Shown one piece after another: positions 8,308-16,998 of a stretch of 64,000 nt of DNA. The notes under the pieces are model-generated. The model saw nothing but the letters and a program-made list of their open reading frames with translations. It searched no databases and was not told the origin of the DNA. Position numbers and translations under genes: made by a program. Each line of letters begins with the position of its first letter. The stretch's first letter is position 1. Origin of the DNA: Leeuwenhoekiella polynyae (GTDB lineage: Bacteria; Bacteroidota; Bacteroidia; Flavobacteriales; Flavobacteriaceae); contig NZ_QOVK01000010.1 in assembly GCF_004104075.1 (NCBI RefSeq), positions 62,001 to 126,000 of the forward strand, read 5' to 3'.

Positions 8308-8315
8308 CAAATATA
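8308..8315 (-). promoter_or_regulatory. Putative -7 box (TATATTTG) of the mrp operon
   Basis: On the minus strand this reads TATATTTG, an exact match to the Bacteroidota TAnnTTTG consensus. It gives a leader of about 25 bases before the GTG start of mrp. Confidence 0.5.
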
Positions 8316-8412
8316 GGCCGAAAACTTCAGAACTCGAAAGAGTTATTGCCTATCTATTGGCAGAAAACTGAATGGTTTCCGGTATACATAATCACCTTAA
8401 ACTTAGTTTGAG

Positions 8413-8772
8413 TTATTGGTCGTCTTGTACGTCTAAACCTATCACAACAACCGGATCCCAAAAGTGTTTTTTAAAATCCTGAAGCTGGTCATTTTTTATA
8501 ATATGACCTTCGTTCTCTAGTAGTTGTTGCATAAGATCTGTACCGGGAAAATGATGTTTACCGGTAAGAACTCCGTTTCGGTTTAAAACACGGTGTGCCG
8601 GCACATCTTCTTTTTCTGAAGCTCCATTCATAGCATAGCCTACCATTCTTGCACTTTTTGCAGCACCCAGACATCTGGCAATAGCACCATAAGAAGTTAC
8701 TTTTCCGTAAGGAATTTGCCTTGCGACATCATAGACTCGTTCAAAAAAATTGAGGGTTTCAGACTTTGCCAT
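8413..8772 (-). CDS. Alkyltransferase-like protein (ATL, MGMT DNA-binding domain lacking the acceptor Cys)
   Basis: A 119-aa protein equal to the C-terminal DNA-binding domain of O6-alkylguanine-DNA alkyltransferase: PYGKVTSYGAIA helix-turn-helix (about 21-32), the arginine-finger region KSARMVGYAMNG, and the active-site block. The acceptor motif PCHRV is replaced by PAHRV (A59), so it cannot accept an alkyl group. Proteins of this kind (ATLs) bind alkylated guanine and hand it to nucleotide excision repair. The gene overlaps the end of the upstream transporter gene by 14 bases, so the two are cotranscribed. Confidence 0.88.
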   Translation of the reverse strand: MAKSETLNFFERVYDVARQIPYGKVTSYGAIARCLGAAKSARMVGYAMNGASEKEDVPAHRVLNRNGVLTGKHHFPGTDLMQQLLENEGHIIKNDQLQDFKKHFWDPVVVIGLDVQDDQ

Positions 8773-9391
8773 AAAGCATACGAATGAGTGTAAGCACGAC
8801 TAAGACTATCATCAAAGCTGCCATAAAATAATTAGAATACTTTGCAAAATTGCGGGGCTCGTGCTGAATGCGATTAAAACCTACTACATATAAATACAGT
8901 GCCGTGAATGTCCCAGATGCCGCAGCTAGCGTAAATAAAGCCACCTCAACCCAACCATTATTGCTCACACTAGTTACATTAAATGCTGCACTAAGCGCAC
9001 AAAAATATGGGATAGGCAAAACATTGATCACCGCCACAAAAACACCTTTTGCAAAACTGCGACGCCCTGAGTGTTTGGGGATTTCAACCTGTTTAACCTT
9101 ATTTTTTTTAGCCGCGATAAAAAAATAAACTGCCAGTATTCCAAAAATTACAATGCCTGTACGCAAAAGCGTGTTGCGTACAACTGGATGACTAAAAATA
9201 TAACGTGCTAATAAAATAGCAACAAACGCCTGAATTAAAACTACGATTGAAGCTCCTATGGCAACCAGAATTCCGTTACGCATCCCGCGATGCACGCAGG
9301 TCTTTGCGACAGACATATTAACAAGACCGGGAGGAAGTACGCCCAGAAAAGCCGCGAAATAAGTTATAAAAAAGAGCTTCGTTATTTCCAA
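8759..9391 (-). CDS. LysE-family exporter
   Basis: A 210-aa inner-membrane protein with about six hydrophobic segments and the LysE-family signature near the N-terminus (AAFLGVLPPGLVNMSVAKT, about 13-31). The family exports amino acids and related small molecules; the substrate is unknown. Start is TTG at 9391, which puts the first helix at the N-terminus; no ATG is available upstream. It follows trmB by 6 bases and overlaps the ATL gene by 14 bases, so trmB-lysE-atl form one unit. Confidence 0.85.
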   Translation of the reverse strand: MEITKLFFITYFAAFLGVLPPGLVNMSVAKTCVHRGMRNGILVAIGASIVVLIQAFVAILLARYIFSHPVVRNTLLRTGIVIFGILAVYFFIAAKKNKVKQVEIPKHSGRRSFAKGVFVAVINVLPIPYFCALSAAFNVTSVSNNGWVEVALFTLAAASGTFTALYLYVVGFNRIQHEPRNFAKYSNYFMAALMIVLVVLTLIRMLYGKV

Positions 9392-9397
9392 AAGTAA

Positions 9398-10072
9398 TTA
9401 GTTGATCCTGAATTTGATATAAGTTATCGCTTTACCTTTTTCAAGATACTGTTTTTCATAAAAAGTCTGTATACCTATTACTTCTTCTGGCGCTAAATGA
9501 TTGATATACACATTGTGATGCGCATACAAAATCTCGTGTCCCAGTCCTTCAAGAAGTCCCAATGTATACCCATGCATAAACTCACTGTCTGTTTTTAAAT
9601 GCATCACACCATCTGATTTCAAAATGGTTTTATAACGTGCAAGAAAATCAGGATTGGTCATCCTGTGCTTGGTGCGTTTATACTTGATCTGCGGATCTGG
9701 GAATGTGATCCAAATCTCAGAAATCTCATTTTCTGCAAAAGCTTTATCAACCAATTCGATCTGAGTTCGCATAAAACCGGCATTAGTGATATTCTCTTCT
9801 AAAGCCGTTTTTGCACCACGCCAAAAACGCGCACCTTTTATGTCTATCCCCAAGAAGTTTTTATCGGGATAGCGTTGCGCCAGACCCACAGTATATTCTC
9901 CTTTTCCACAACCCAATTCTAAAACAATAGGCTTGTCGTTTTTAAAGAAATCACGGTTCCAGTTTCCTTTTAAAGGAAATTCCTGTTCAGTCAAATCCTC
10001 TCGTTTTGGCTGAATTACATTGCTAAATGTTTCGTTTTCGCGAAAGCGTCTCAATTTATTTTTACTTCCCAA
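9398..10072 (-). CDS. trmB: tRNA (guanine46-N7)-methyltransferase
   Basis: A 224-aa SAM-dependent enzyme that makes m7G46 in the tRNA variable loop. The SAM motif LELGCGKGEYTVGLA is at about 51-65, followed by IDIKGARFWRGAK, WITFPDPQIKYKRTKHRM with the catalytic Asp, and the C-terminal Thr-Asp-Glu block (HLKTDSEF). Length is normal. Start is TTG at 10072 (MGSKNKLRRF), the usual family N-terminus. A TATATTTG box about 100 bases upstream is a candidate promoter. Confidence 0.93.
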   Translation of the reverse strand: MGSKNKLRRFRENETFSNVIQPKREDLTEQEFPLKGNWNRDFFKNDKPIVLELGCGKGEYTVGLAQRYPDKNFLGIDIKGARFWRGAKTALEENITNAGFMRTQIELVDKAFAENEISEIWITFPDPQIKYKRTKHRMTNPDFLARYKTILKSDGVMHLKTDSEFMHGYTLGLLEGLGHEILYAHHNVYINHLAPEEVIGIQTFYEKQYLEKGKAITYIKFRIN

Positions 10073-10388
10073 ATCTGATGATCTCTAATCCCGCAAGCGG
10101 ACGTTAATGCTTTAAAAACTTAAAACCACTGAAGCTTTTGCTCTCGCAAAATAGGCCTCTACAAAAATTCGCGTCAAATATACGGGTACTCCTTCACATG
10201 CGCTTCTATAATCAAGCTATAAAACATACTAACCTTTTGATAACACAATTAAAAATACACAACATGTTGATATTTAGAATACTACAAACAAACTATGTTT
10301 TTTCAAATAGTATACTAAACGGTATTTTTAATAGTTTGATAATCTAGCGGAAACGTTTAATTACCAGCTATGTTACATCTTTGTATTA
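10073..10388. other. AT-rich divergent intergenic region
   Basis: This 316-base spacer lies between the divergent trmB and glycosyltransferase genes. A minus-strand TATATTTG box at 10175-10182 could drive trmB. The rest is AT-rich with short A/T palindromic stretches. No convincing gene, RNA fold or repeat copy was seen. Confidence 0.5.
10175..10182 (-). promoter_or_regulatory. Putative -7 box (TATATTTG) for trmB-lysE-atl
   Basis: Exact TAnnTTTG match on the minus strand, giving a leader of roughly 95 bases before the TTG start of trmB. The long leader makes this less certain than the other boxes. Confidence 0.35.
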
Positions 10389-11558
10389 ATGAATAAACCA
10401 AAAAACATATTAGTCGCACCGCTTAACTGGGGACTGGGTCATGCTACACGCAGCATACCCATTATCCATGCGCTTTTGGCTGAAGGTTTTCAGGTTATCA
10501 TAGGTAGTGACGGTCCTGCGTTGCAACTACTTCAAAAAGAATTTCCGCAGCTTGAGTTTTTAGAATTTCCTTCTTATAAAATAGAATACGCTAAAAACGG
10601 AAAACGTTTTAAATGGAAAATGCTTTTGCGCAGTCCTAAAGTGCTTAAGGCGATCCGGCAAGAACGAGAATTACTTAAGAAACTGGTTAAAAACAAAAAA
10701 ATAGACGGGGTTATTTCTGACAACCGTTTAGGTCTTTACCACAACGATATACCTACCGTTTTTGTAACACACCAATTACAGGTTTTAAGCGGAAGCACCA
10801 CCCGTTTGACTTCGGCTATGCACCGCAATTATATTAAGCGTTTTGATGAGTGCTGGGTTCCTGATTTTTCTGGAAAAACCAATCTAAGCGGAAAACTAGG
10901 TCATCCTAAAAAGTTTGAAATCCCAGTAAAATATATTGGAGCTTTGTCGCGCTTAGAGCCTGTTGAGACTGAATCGCATTACGACATTATGGTGTTGTTA
11001 AGCGGCCCAGAACCTCAACGTACAGAGCTTGAAGAACTTTTAATGCACGAACTGAAGCACTATAAAGGTCAGGTGCTTTTTGTACGCGGTGTGATTGAAG
11101 AACAACAAACCGTTACCCGGAAAGAGCAGGTAAAAATTGTAAACTTTATGGAAACTGAAGATTTACAAAAAGCCATTTGTTCTAGCGACCTCATCATTAG
11201 TCGCTCTGGCTACACTACAGTAATGGATTTGTATAAACTGGGTAAAAAAGCCTTTTTTATACCAACACCCGGTCAAACCGAACAAGAATATCTTGCAAAA
11301 CGTTTGCAAAACAAAGGTGTTATACCCTTTAAAGAACAAGAGAATTTCAGCCTAAAAGCACTGAGCAAGGCTAAAGTTTATAGTGGTTTTAAACCCTTAC
11401 TCAACGAGGGAAGTTTCAACAGCACTGGTTTTAGGGAGCTCTTCAGCCTTTTCAAGAGTGAACGAAAATTCAGATCCCACTCCAAAGTCGCTTTCAATAT
11501 AAATCTTTTCGTCATGGGCTTCAATAATATGCTTGACGATAGAGAGACCAAGGCCTGA
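10389..11558 (+). CDS. MurG-like glycosyltransferase (GT28-type C-terminal domain), tail antisense to histidine kinase
   Basis: A 389-aa GT-B glycosyltransferase. The N-terminus has the glycine-rich LVAPLNWGLGHATRSIPII motif seen in MurG-like enzymes, and the C-terminal half has SRSGYTTVMDLYKLGKKAFFIPTPGQTEQEYLA (about 275-308), the UDP-sugar-binding region. Donor and acceptor are unknown; a cell-envelope role is likely. From residue 337 on, the gene runs antisense over the last 162 bases of the histidine kinase gene. Residues 337-360 still look like a natural C-terminal helix; residues after about 365 are antisense to the kinase ATP-binding domain and may be a run-on tail. Confidence 0.78.
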   Translation: MNKPKNILVAPLNWGLGHATRSIPIIHALLAEGFQVIIGSDGPALQLLQKEFPQLEFLEFPSYKIEYAKNGKRFKWKMLLRSPKVLKAIRQERELLKKLVKNKKIDGVISDNRLGLYHNDIPTVFVTHQLQVLSGSTTRLTSAMHRNYIKRFDECWVPDFSGKTNLSGKLGHPKKFEIPVKYIGALSRLEPVETESHYDIMVLLSGPEPQRTELEELLMHELKHYKGQVLFVRGVIEEQQTVTRKEQVKIVNFMETEDLQKAICSSDLIISRSGYTTVMDLYKLGKKAFFIPTPGQTEQEYLAKRLQNKGVIPFKEQENFSLKALSKAKVYSGFKPLLNEGSFNSTGFRELFSLFKSERKFRSHSKVAFNINLFVMGFNNMLDDRETKA

Positions 11559-12482
11559 TCCTCCTTCTCTGCGCGAACCACTTTTGTCTACGCGATAAAA
11601 CCGCTCAAATAGTCGCGGAATGTGTTCTTTAGCGATTCCTTCTCCATTATCAGTCACCCGCACAATAACTTTATTCTGAATTAGATTTTCAATAGAAATT
11701 TCTGTTGTACCGTCTTGCTTCCCATATTTTATAGAGTTTACAATAAGATTGGTAAGCAACTGCTGAATACGCTCCCGATCTGCATTTACATAAATGGGCT
11801 CATTGTAATCCATATCTGTAGTCAGCGTGATATTCTTTTTAGAAGCTTTCATCTCCAGCAACTCAAACGTGTCTTTTACCAGCACAACCATATCAAAATA
11901 TTCATACCGCAAGTTCAGATCTCCTACCTCTAGTTTAGAAATCATATCCAGATCACTCACCAGATAAACCAGACGCTCTACTGCTGCTGCTGCGCGTTTA
12001 AGGTATTTTTTGCGTACGCTTTTATCCTTCATCGCCCCGTCAAGAAGCGTGAGAATATAACCCTGCGTAGTGAATAAAGGTGTTTTAAGTTCGTGCGCCA
12101 CATTACCCATAAACTCTTTTCTGTACTCTTCACGTATCTTAAGCGATTCGATCTCTAATTTTTTACTGGCTGCAAAACGCTCAACTTCTTTAGTGAGCGT
12201 ATTCATATCTGTAGTTACTTGCCCGCGTCGTAAGGTTGTCACATCAAGCAGCGATACATCATCATAGATTTTCTTCACGCGTTTGTAGATAAAACGCTCA
12301 ACCCGCACCTGTATCAGCACAAAAGAAAACGCAAAGCACACGACAAAGAACAGCAGCGTAAACGACCAGTCAAAGGTATTTTTAAGATAGAAAAAAACGC
12401 TCACAAAGAGCGTTAGTGCAACAGTGATCATCGAAGATGAAAACACCGCAAAGCGATATGATTTTTTAAATTTGGCTGCCAT
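11397..12482 (-). CDS. PhoR-like sensor histidine kinase
   Basis: A 361-aa membrane histidine kinase. Two hydrophobic segments (about 12-33 and 40-58) are separated by only a few residues, so there is hardly any periplasmic sensor domain. The phospho-acceptor is H130 in GNVAHELKTPLF. The ATP-binding domain has NLIVNSIKYG (N box), DNGEGIA (G1) and GGSGLGLSIVKHII (G2). It starts in a TAATG overlap with the stop of the response regulator, so the two are translationally coupled. The arrangement and sequence resemble PhoBR of Bacteroidota; phosphate sensing is inference. Its last 162 bases are antisense to the glycosyltransferase gene. Confidence 0.9.
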   Translation of the reverse strand: MAAKFKKSYRFAVFSSSMITVALTLFVSVFFYLKNTFDWSFTLLFFVVCFAFSFVLIQVRVERFIYKRVKKIYDDVSLLDVTTLRRGQVTTDMNTLTKEVERFAASKKLEIESLKIREEYRKEFMGNVAHELKTPLFTTQGYILTLLDGAMKDKSVRKKYLKRAAAAVERLVYLVSDLDMISKLEVGDLNLRYEYFDMVVLVKDTFELLEMKASKKNITLTTDMDYNEPIYVNADRERIQQLLTNLIVNSIKYGKQDGTTEISIENLIQNKVIVRVTDNGEGIAKEHIPRLFERFYRVDKSGSRREGGSGLGLSIVKHIIEAHDEKIYIESDFGVGSEFSFTLEKAEELPKTSAVETSLVE

Positions 12483-13165
12483 TAAACCACAAATTTATAC
12501 CCTACACCTTTAATGGTTTTAAACTTTTTGTCTCCTATTTTTTCGCGTAGTTTTCTAATGTGTACGTCTATGGTTCTTCCGCCTACAACAACCTCGTTAC
12601 CCCAAACTTTATCTAGAATATCTTCGCGTTTAAAGACTTTACCGGGCTTTGAAGCAAGAAGCGAAAGCAATTCAAATTCTTTTCTGGGGAGTACCATTTC
12701 TTTTTTATCCTTAATGATTTTATACTCCTCACGGTTGATTACTAAATCTCCAATCTTTACAGAAGCATCACCTTCTTCCTCCTCTTTAAGACGACGTAAA
12801 AGAGCCTTTACTTTACTCACCAACACCTTGGGTTTTATAGGCTTTGTGATATAATCATCTGCACCTGCATCATAACCAGCAACCTGAGAGTAGTCTTCAC
12901 CACGGGCGGTTAAAAAAGTGATAATGGTTTCTTCATGCCCCGGTAACTTTCTAATCTGCTCACAAGCCTCAATACCATCCATCTCAGGCATCATAACATC
13001 TAGAATTATAAGATGTGGATTATTCTTTTTTGCGGCCTTAACTCCTTCTTTACCATTAGAAGCAGTAATCACCTGATAGCCTTCATTACTAAGGTTATAC
13101 CCTACAATTTCCAGAATATCCGGCTCATCATCAACCAGCAAAATTTTAATCTCTTTTTTCTTCAT
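12482..13165 (-). CDS. PhoB/OmpR-family response regulator
   Basis: A 227-aa two-component regulator with an N-terminal receiver domain (VDDE at 11-14, phospho-acceptor D56 in LIILDVMMPEMDG, Thr and Lys of the switch in FLTARG and YITKPIKP) and a C-terminal winged helix (REDILDKVWG, VHIRKLREKIGD, KGVGYKFV). It is the first gene of the pair and overlaps the kinase start by one base. It should bind DNA as a phosphorylated dimer. The target genes are not visible here. Confidence 0.93.
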   Translation of the reverse strand: MKKKEIKILLVDDEPDILEIVGYNLSNEGYQVITASNGKEGVKAAKKNNPHLIILDVMMPEMDGIEACEQIRKLPGHEETIITFLTARGEDYSQVAGYDAGADDYITKPIKPKVLVSKVKALLRRLKEEEEGDASVKIGDLVINREEYKIIKDKKEMVLPRKEFELLSLLASKPGKVFKREDILDKVWGNEVVVGGRTIDVHIRKLREKIGDKKFKTIKGVGYKFVV

Positions 13166-13300
13166 AAGGCTAAAAATTTAATGTAATCGTAAAGATACTG
13201 TTTAAATCTTGGCACAATAATGCTAAAAGCATTAGTAACATTTAGATAAAGTATACTTGCTTTAAAATTAATAAATGTTCTGCTGCTTTTCCATTTTAAA

Positions 13301-13308
13301 TACCTTTG
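13301..13308 (+). promoter_or_regulatory. Putative -7 box (TACCTTTG) deciding the start of the LuxE-like gene
   Basis: Exact TAnnTTTG match ending 17 bases before the ATG at 13326. Transcription from it would begin downstream of the alternative ATG at 13275, which supports the shorter protein. Confidence 0.5.
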
Positions 13309-13325
13309 CAACTCTAAAATTAGCT

Positions 13326-14303
13326 ATGCTCCCAGAATCTATTTTTAAAATTTCTAATGCTGCTGAATTTGAAACCTGCGCACTTGCATCTTTTCAGTTT
13401 CAGTGGGAACACAATGCGGTCTACCGTAAATTCTGTGACCATTTAGCTGTTATTCCTTCAGCAATTAATCAGGTTGAAAAAATACCCTTTCTTCCTATTC
13501 AGTTTTTTAAGGAGTTTAACGTTTTAGCTTCAACAGATGCTATTCAGACTACATTTACAAGCAGTGGCACCACCGGAAGCATCACTAGTAAACACCACGT
13601 CACAGACCTGAGTTTGTATGAATATAGCTTTCGCGAAAGCTTTAATTTACATTACGGTAACATCGAAGAGTATACAGTACTTGCGCTTTTACCTTCGTAT
13701 CTCGAGCGCAATGGATCTTCTTTAATTTATATGGTAGATTGCCTGATCAAAGACAGTAAAAATCCTGAAAGTGGCTTTTACTTAAACGATTATAACGGCT
13801 TGAGCAAAACGCTAAAACGCCTGGACGCAGCAGGAGAAAAGGTTTTATTAATTGGTGTTTCTTTTGCATTACTTGATCTGGTAGAGCAGTTTGATTTTAA
13901 GCTTCAAAACACCATTGTAATGGAAACCGGCGGCATGAAGGGTCGTCGTAAAGAACTAATTCGCGAAGAGCTGCATCAAATTCTTAAAAAAGGTTTTGGC
14001 GTAGCCGAAATTCACAGCGAATATGGCATGACCGAATTGCTTTCTCAAGGATATTCTAACGGTAAAGGTATTTTCACGTTACCCCCGTGGATGCAAGTTT
14101 TTATGCGGGATACTGAAGATGCACTACAACTTATAAAGCCCGGTAAAGCAGGTGGGATCAATGTGGTTGATCTTGCCAATCACTACTCATGCCCGTTTAT
14201 CGCCACTCAAGATCTGGGTAAGAAAATAGACGATAAACACTTTGAAATTCTGGGAAGATTTGACACCTCAGATATACGCGGTTGTAATCTTATGGTTTTG
14301 TAA
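13326..14303 (+). CDS. LuxE/PaaK-type acyl-protein synthetase-like enzyme
   Basis: A 325-aa member of the ANL-like LuxE family, which activates acyl groups with ATP. The P-loop-like TFTSSGTTGSITSKH motif lies at about 75-90 and HSEYGMTELLSQGYS near 235-250, with a closing GRFDTSDIRGCNLMVL. No lux genes are nearby, so bioluminescence is not implied; the isolated gene could activate an acyl donor for envelope or secondary metabolism. Start ATG 13326 is chosen over 13275 because a TACCTTTG promoter box lies between them. The gene is monocistronic and is followed by a strong terminator. Confidence 0.8.
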   Translation: MLPESIFKISNAAEFETCALASFQFQWEHNAVYRKFCDHLAVIPSAINQVEKIPFLPIQFFKEFNVLASTDAIQTTFTSSGTTGSITSKHHVTDLSLYEYSFRESFNLHYGNIEEYTVLALLPSYLERNGSSLIYMVDCLIKDSKNPESGFYLNDYNGLSKTLKRLDAAGEKVLLIGVSFALLDLVEQFDFKLQNTIVMETGGMKGRRKELIREELHQILKKGFGVAEIHSEYGMTELLSQGYSNGKGIFTLPPWMQVFMRDTEDALQLIKPGKAGGINVVDLANHYSCPFIATQDLGKKIDDKHFEILGRFDTSDIRGCNLMVL

Positions 14304-14386
14304 TTTTTTTTTAAAATTACTGTAAGTTATTTGTCATATAACCGACTTAATAACTGTTCATAATTGGTTGGTTAGTTAAGTTGGAA

Positions 14387-14424
14387 AACCCGGTTACTTG
14401 ATATTCAAAAGTACCGGGTTTTTT
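14387..14424 (+). terminator. Terminator of the LuxE-like gene
   Basis: An 8-bp GC-rich stem (AACCCGGT / ACCGGGTT) with an 18-base loop is followed by a run of six T on the plus strand. It lies in the convergent gap before the Lrp gene. Confidence 0.85.
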
Positions 14425-14458
14425 ATTGGTTCAATCAAAACCATTTTTGGTTTTCAAC

Positions 14459-14929
14459 CTAAATCTGAATCTGCCTTTCTATTTGTTGATTTAAGGAAAT
14501 AAAAGTTTCTGTTCGTGAAACACCGTCAATAGCCTGTACTTTTTTGTTGAGTAAGTGCATCAGGTGTTCGTTATTTTTACAGAGTATTTTAATGAAAATT
14601 GACCAGTTTCCGGTGGTATAATGACACTCTAAAACTTCAGGGATTTCTTCAAGCTGTTTAACCGCTTTGGGGTTGCTCATTGCCCGGTCGAGATAAATCC
14701 CTATAAAAGCCATGGTATTATATCCTAAAACTTTAGGATCTACTGTAAATTTTGAACCGGTAATTAAACCTGATTTTTCCAATTTGCGCAGGCGCTGGTG
14801 AATAGCAGCACCCGAGATCCCTACTTGTCTGGCAATCTCTAAAATGGGTTTTCGTGCATCATCCATCAACTGACGTAAAATGATTTTATCTATTCCGTCA
14901 ATTGCTATTTGTTCGTTTACGATTTTCAT
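14459..14929 (-). CDS. Lrp/AsnC-family transcriptional regulator
   Basis: A 156-aa regulator with an N-terminal winged helix (DKIILRQLMDDARKPILEIARQVGISGAAIHQRLRKLEKSG, about 14-54) and a C-terminal RAM/AsnC ligand-binding domain (about 75-150). The family senses amino acids and forms octamers. It lies directly downstream of the saccharopine reductase-like gene on the same strand, 183 bases away with a dispersed repeat in the gap, so control of lysine metabolism is a reasonable guess. It has its own leader. Confidence 0.9.
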   Translation of the reverse strand: MKIVNEQIAIDGIDKIILRQLMDDARKPILEIARQVGISGAAIHQRLRKLEKSGLITGSKFTVDPKVLGYNTMAFIGIYLDRAMSNPKAVKQLEEIPEVLECHYTTGNWSIFIKILCKNNEHLMHLLNKKVQAIDGVSRTETFISLNQQIERQIQI

Positions 14930-15040
14930 AACCTATAATTTGTCACCTAAAAGTAGCAATAAACTTACTTCACACAAGCTCTAACTGAATAAAAGTTATA
15001 ATCGTAAACTATTCTCCGGCAAATCCGCAAGGCATTATTA

Positions 15041-15097
15041 GAAAACAGCTTTTGACTTTGCTGCACGTTTTGAAGTATTTTAATCTCGATTACCGAG
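15041..15097. repeat. Dispersed palindromic repeat, B subtype
   Basis: It starts with GAAAACAGCTTTTGACTT, shared with the copy at 57790, and ends with CTCGATTACCGAG (15085-15097) followed by TAAA. The middle palindrome has decayed. It lies between the saccharopine reductase-like gene and the lrp gene. Confidence 0.7.
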
Positions 15098-15112
15098 TAA
15101 ACTAAATTAAGC

Positions 15113-16477
15113 TTATTCGTGATGTGGGTTATAGCCCAAATAAGGCACTTCGTATTCTTTAAAAATAATTCCGTGAGTCTCTAACTCATCAAGAATAGGG
15201 TTGTAAACTTCTTTTGAAACCGGCAATTGTACTCCCGGATTGGCAATAACACCGTTTAAAATCTTTAACGCTGCTATACCCACCGGTAAACCCACCGTTT
15301 TTGCCATTGCGGTATAGGTTTGATTCTCGCCCACACTTACCATAGTTGAATCTATTTGTTTTTGCTCGCCCTTGAGTTCATAACCAAACTTATGATACAT
15401 TACGATCATATCTTTATCATTGTGATCAAGCGTCCATTTATCTTCAAGAATGCGTTGCAGGCATTGAGCAGGAGTTGCTTTCCGAAGCCCAATTTTTTTA
15501 GTTTTATCAAATAAATTCAATTCTAAGAGTTTATCCCACAGCAAATCATCCTGATCAATCTTGAGCATATGACGCAATTTTAACTGCACAGAGTCTGTAG
15601 GAGAATACGGCAAAAATAAGTTTGTAAACTCGCGGTAGCTCATCGTTTCTGTATCCTGCAAAACATAACTATCATCTGTCATCCCGAGTTGTACAAAAAG
15701 ATTCCATGCTCGTGAAAAACCTACTCTACGCATGGTCCCTCTATATAACGTAAGCACATCTTCAAGACCGTAGATGCTTCGGTATTTTAATGAATTACGG
15801 TTTGCATACGCCTCAAATCGCCCGTAACCCTCCACATCAAGAAATTCTGTTCTTCTGAAAAGTCTTTGATAGGGAATGTATTTGTAGGTTCCTTCCTGAA
15901 TAAACTCTGCTGCACCACCTTGCCCGGCTAAAACCACATTTCTAGGATTCCAGGTAAATTTATAATTCCAGAGATTATCATCACTTTCAGGAGCAACTAA
16001 TCCGCCACAAAACGATTCAAACAAAAGTAGTTTACCTCCCTGATCTCTAATGCGGTCAATCACCCGCATTGCGCTCATATGATCAATACCGGGATCCAGA
16101 CCTATTTCGTTCATAAAAATAAGTCCGCTTGCGGTTACCTCTTTATGTAAGGCTTCCATCTCCTCGCTGATATAAGAAGCCGTTACCATATTTTTTTTGA
16201 AGCGTAAACAATCTCGTGCTATTTCGATATGCAACCGTGCGGGCAACATACTAATTACAATAGCAGCATTTTTAATTAGTTGTTGTCTCACCTCAGTATC
16301 TGCTATCTCTAATTGAATGGCTTCTACACACGCCCAGTCTTTTGCCAGTCGCGTTGCATTAATGAACTCCTTATCAGCAACAATTAAACGCAAGTCCTCG
16401 GTGATAGCATTTTCGGCTAAATATTTTATAAGCTGTGCAGTAGATTTTCCTGCTCCTATAATTAAGACATTTCGCAT
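15113..16477 (-). CDS. Saccharopine dehydrogenase family protein (saccharopine reductase-like)
   Basis: A 454-aa NAD(P)-dependent oxidoreductase. The Rossmann motif VLIIGAGKSTAQLIKYL opens the protein, and a saccharopine dehydrogenase-type catalytic domain follows (NEIGLDPGIDHMSAMRVI near 122-139, then SFCGGLVAPE). The C-terminal region KTVGLPVGIAALKILNG matches the L-glutamate-forming (LYS9-type) branch. It would interconvert saccharopine and aminoadipate semialdehyde plus glutamate, in lysine breakdown. The lrp gene follows on the same strand. Glutaryl-CoA dehydrogenase elsewhere in the window fits such a route. Confidence 0.85.
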   Translation of the reverse strand: MRNVLIIGAGKSTAQLIKYLAENAITEDLRLIVADKEFINATRLAKDWACVEAIQLEIADTEVRQQLIKNAAIVISMLPARLHIEIARDCLRFKKNMVTASYISEEMEALHKEVTASGLIFMNEIGLDPGIDHMSAMRVIDRIRDQGGKLLLFESFCGGLVAPESDDNLWNYKFTWNPRNVVLAGQGGAAEFIQEGTYKYIPYQRLFRRTEFLDVEGYGRFEAYANRNSLKYRSIYGLEDVLTLYRGTMRRVGFSRAWNLFVQLGMTDDSYVLQDTETMSYREFTNLFLPYSPTDSVQLKLRHMLKIDQDDLLWDKLLELNLFDKTKKIGLRKATPAQCLQRILEDKWTLDHNDKDMIVMYHKFGYELKGEQKQIDSTMVSVGENQTYTAMAKTVGLPVGIAALKILNGVIANPGVQLPVSKEVYNPILDELETHGIIFKEYEVPYLGYNPHHE

Positions 16478-16540
16478 ATTAAAATAGTATTTTTACTCCT
16501 GTTGAATTTAATCATTTGATCGCGCATTAAAACACGTATT

Positions 16541-16927
16541 ATGAAAAGAACGCTTCTCATCACCGGTTCGCTTTTAGGTTTAACAGCAGTCATTCTGGGA
16601 GCTTTTGGAGCCCACGGCCTTAAGGAGAGTTTAACTCCCGAAGCTATAAATTCATTTGAAACCGGTGTGCGTTACCAAATGTACCATGCATTCTTACTGC
16701 TATTAACCGGTACTGCCTTACCCTTAACTGAAAAAGCTCAAAAAAGCACATTTTATCTGATTCTTTTAGGCGTGCTTTTATTCAGCGGTTCTATTTATTT
16801 ACTCACCACAAAACCTCTTACGGAAATTGATATTTCGGCCATTGCCTGGATTACCCCAATAGGCGGTGCTTTACTAATCTCAGCCTGGATTCTAATTACC
16901 TATAATTTTATTAAATCTGTAAAATAA
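16541..16927 (+). CDS. DUF423 family membrane protein
   Basis: A small 128-aa integral membrane protein of the DUF423 (YgdD-like) family with four predicted hydrophobic segments (about 5-22, 47-64, 72-88, 97-122). The family hallmark GAFGAHGLKESL is at about 22-33 and the YQMYHAFLLL block follows. Function in the family is unsettled. It is divergent from the saccharopine reductase-like gene, 63 bases apart, and pckA starts 71 bases downstream on the same strand. Confidence 0.85.
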   Translation: MKRTLLITGSLLGLTAVILGAFGAHGLKESLTPEAINSFETGVRYQMYHAFLLLLTGTALPLTEKAQKSTFYLILLGVLLFSGSIYLLTTKPLTEIDISAIAWITPIGGALLISAWILITYNFIKSVK

Positions 16928-16998
16928 TCAATTGCTTTATACTTATTGATAAAATTAAAGCACTAATTTTACCGCGTATTTACTAAAAATTCAATTTT

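Noticed and set aside
13275-13325. Longer N-terminus of the LuxE-like protein from ATG 13275
   Set aside because: A TAnnTTTG promoter box lies between the two ATGs, so the first one would not be transcribed.
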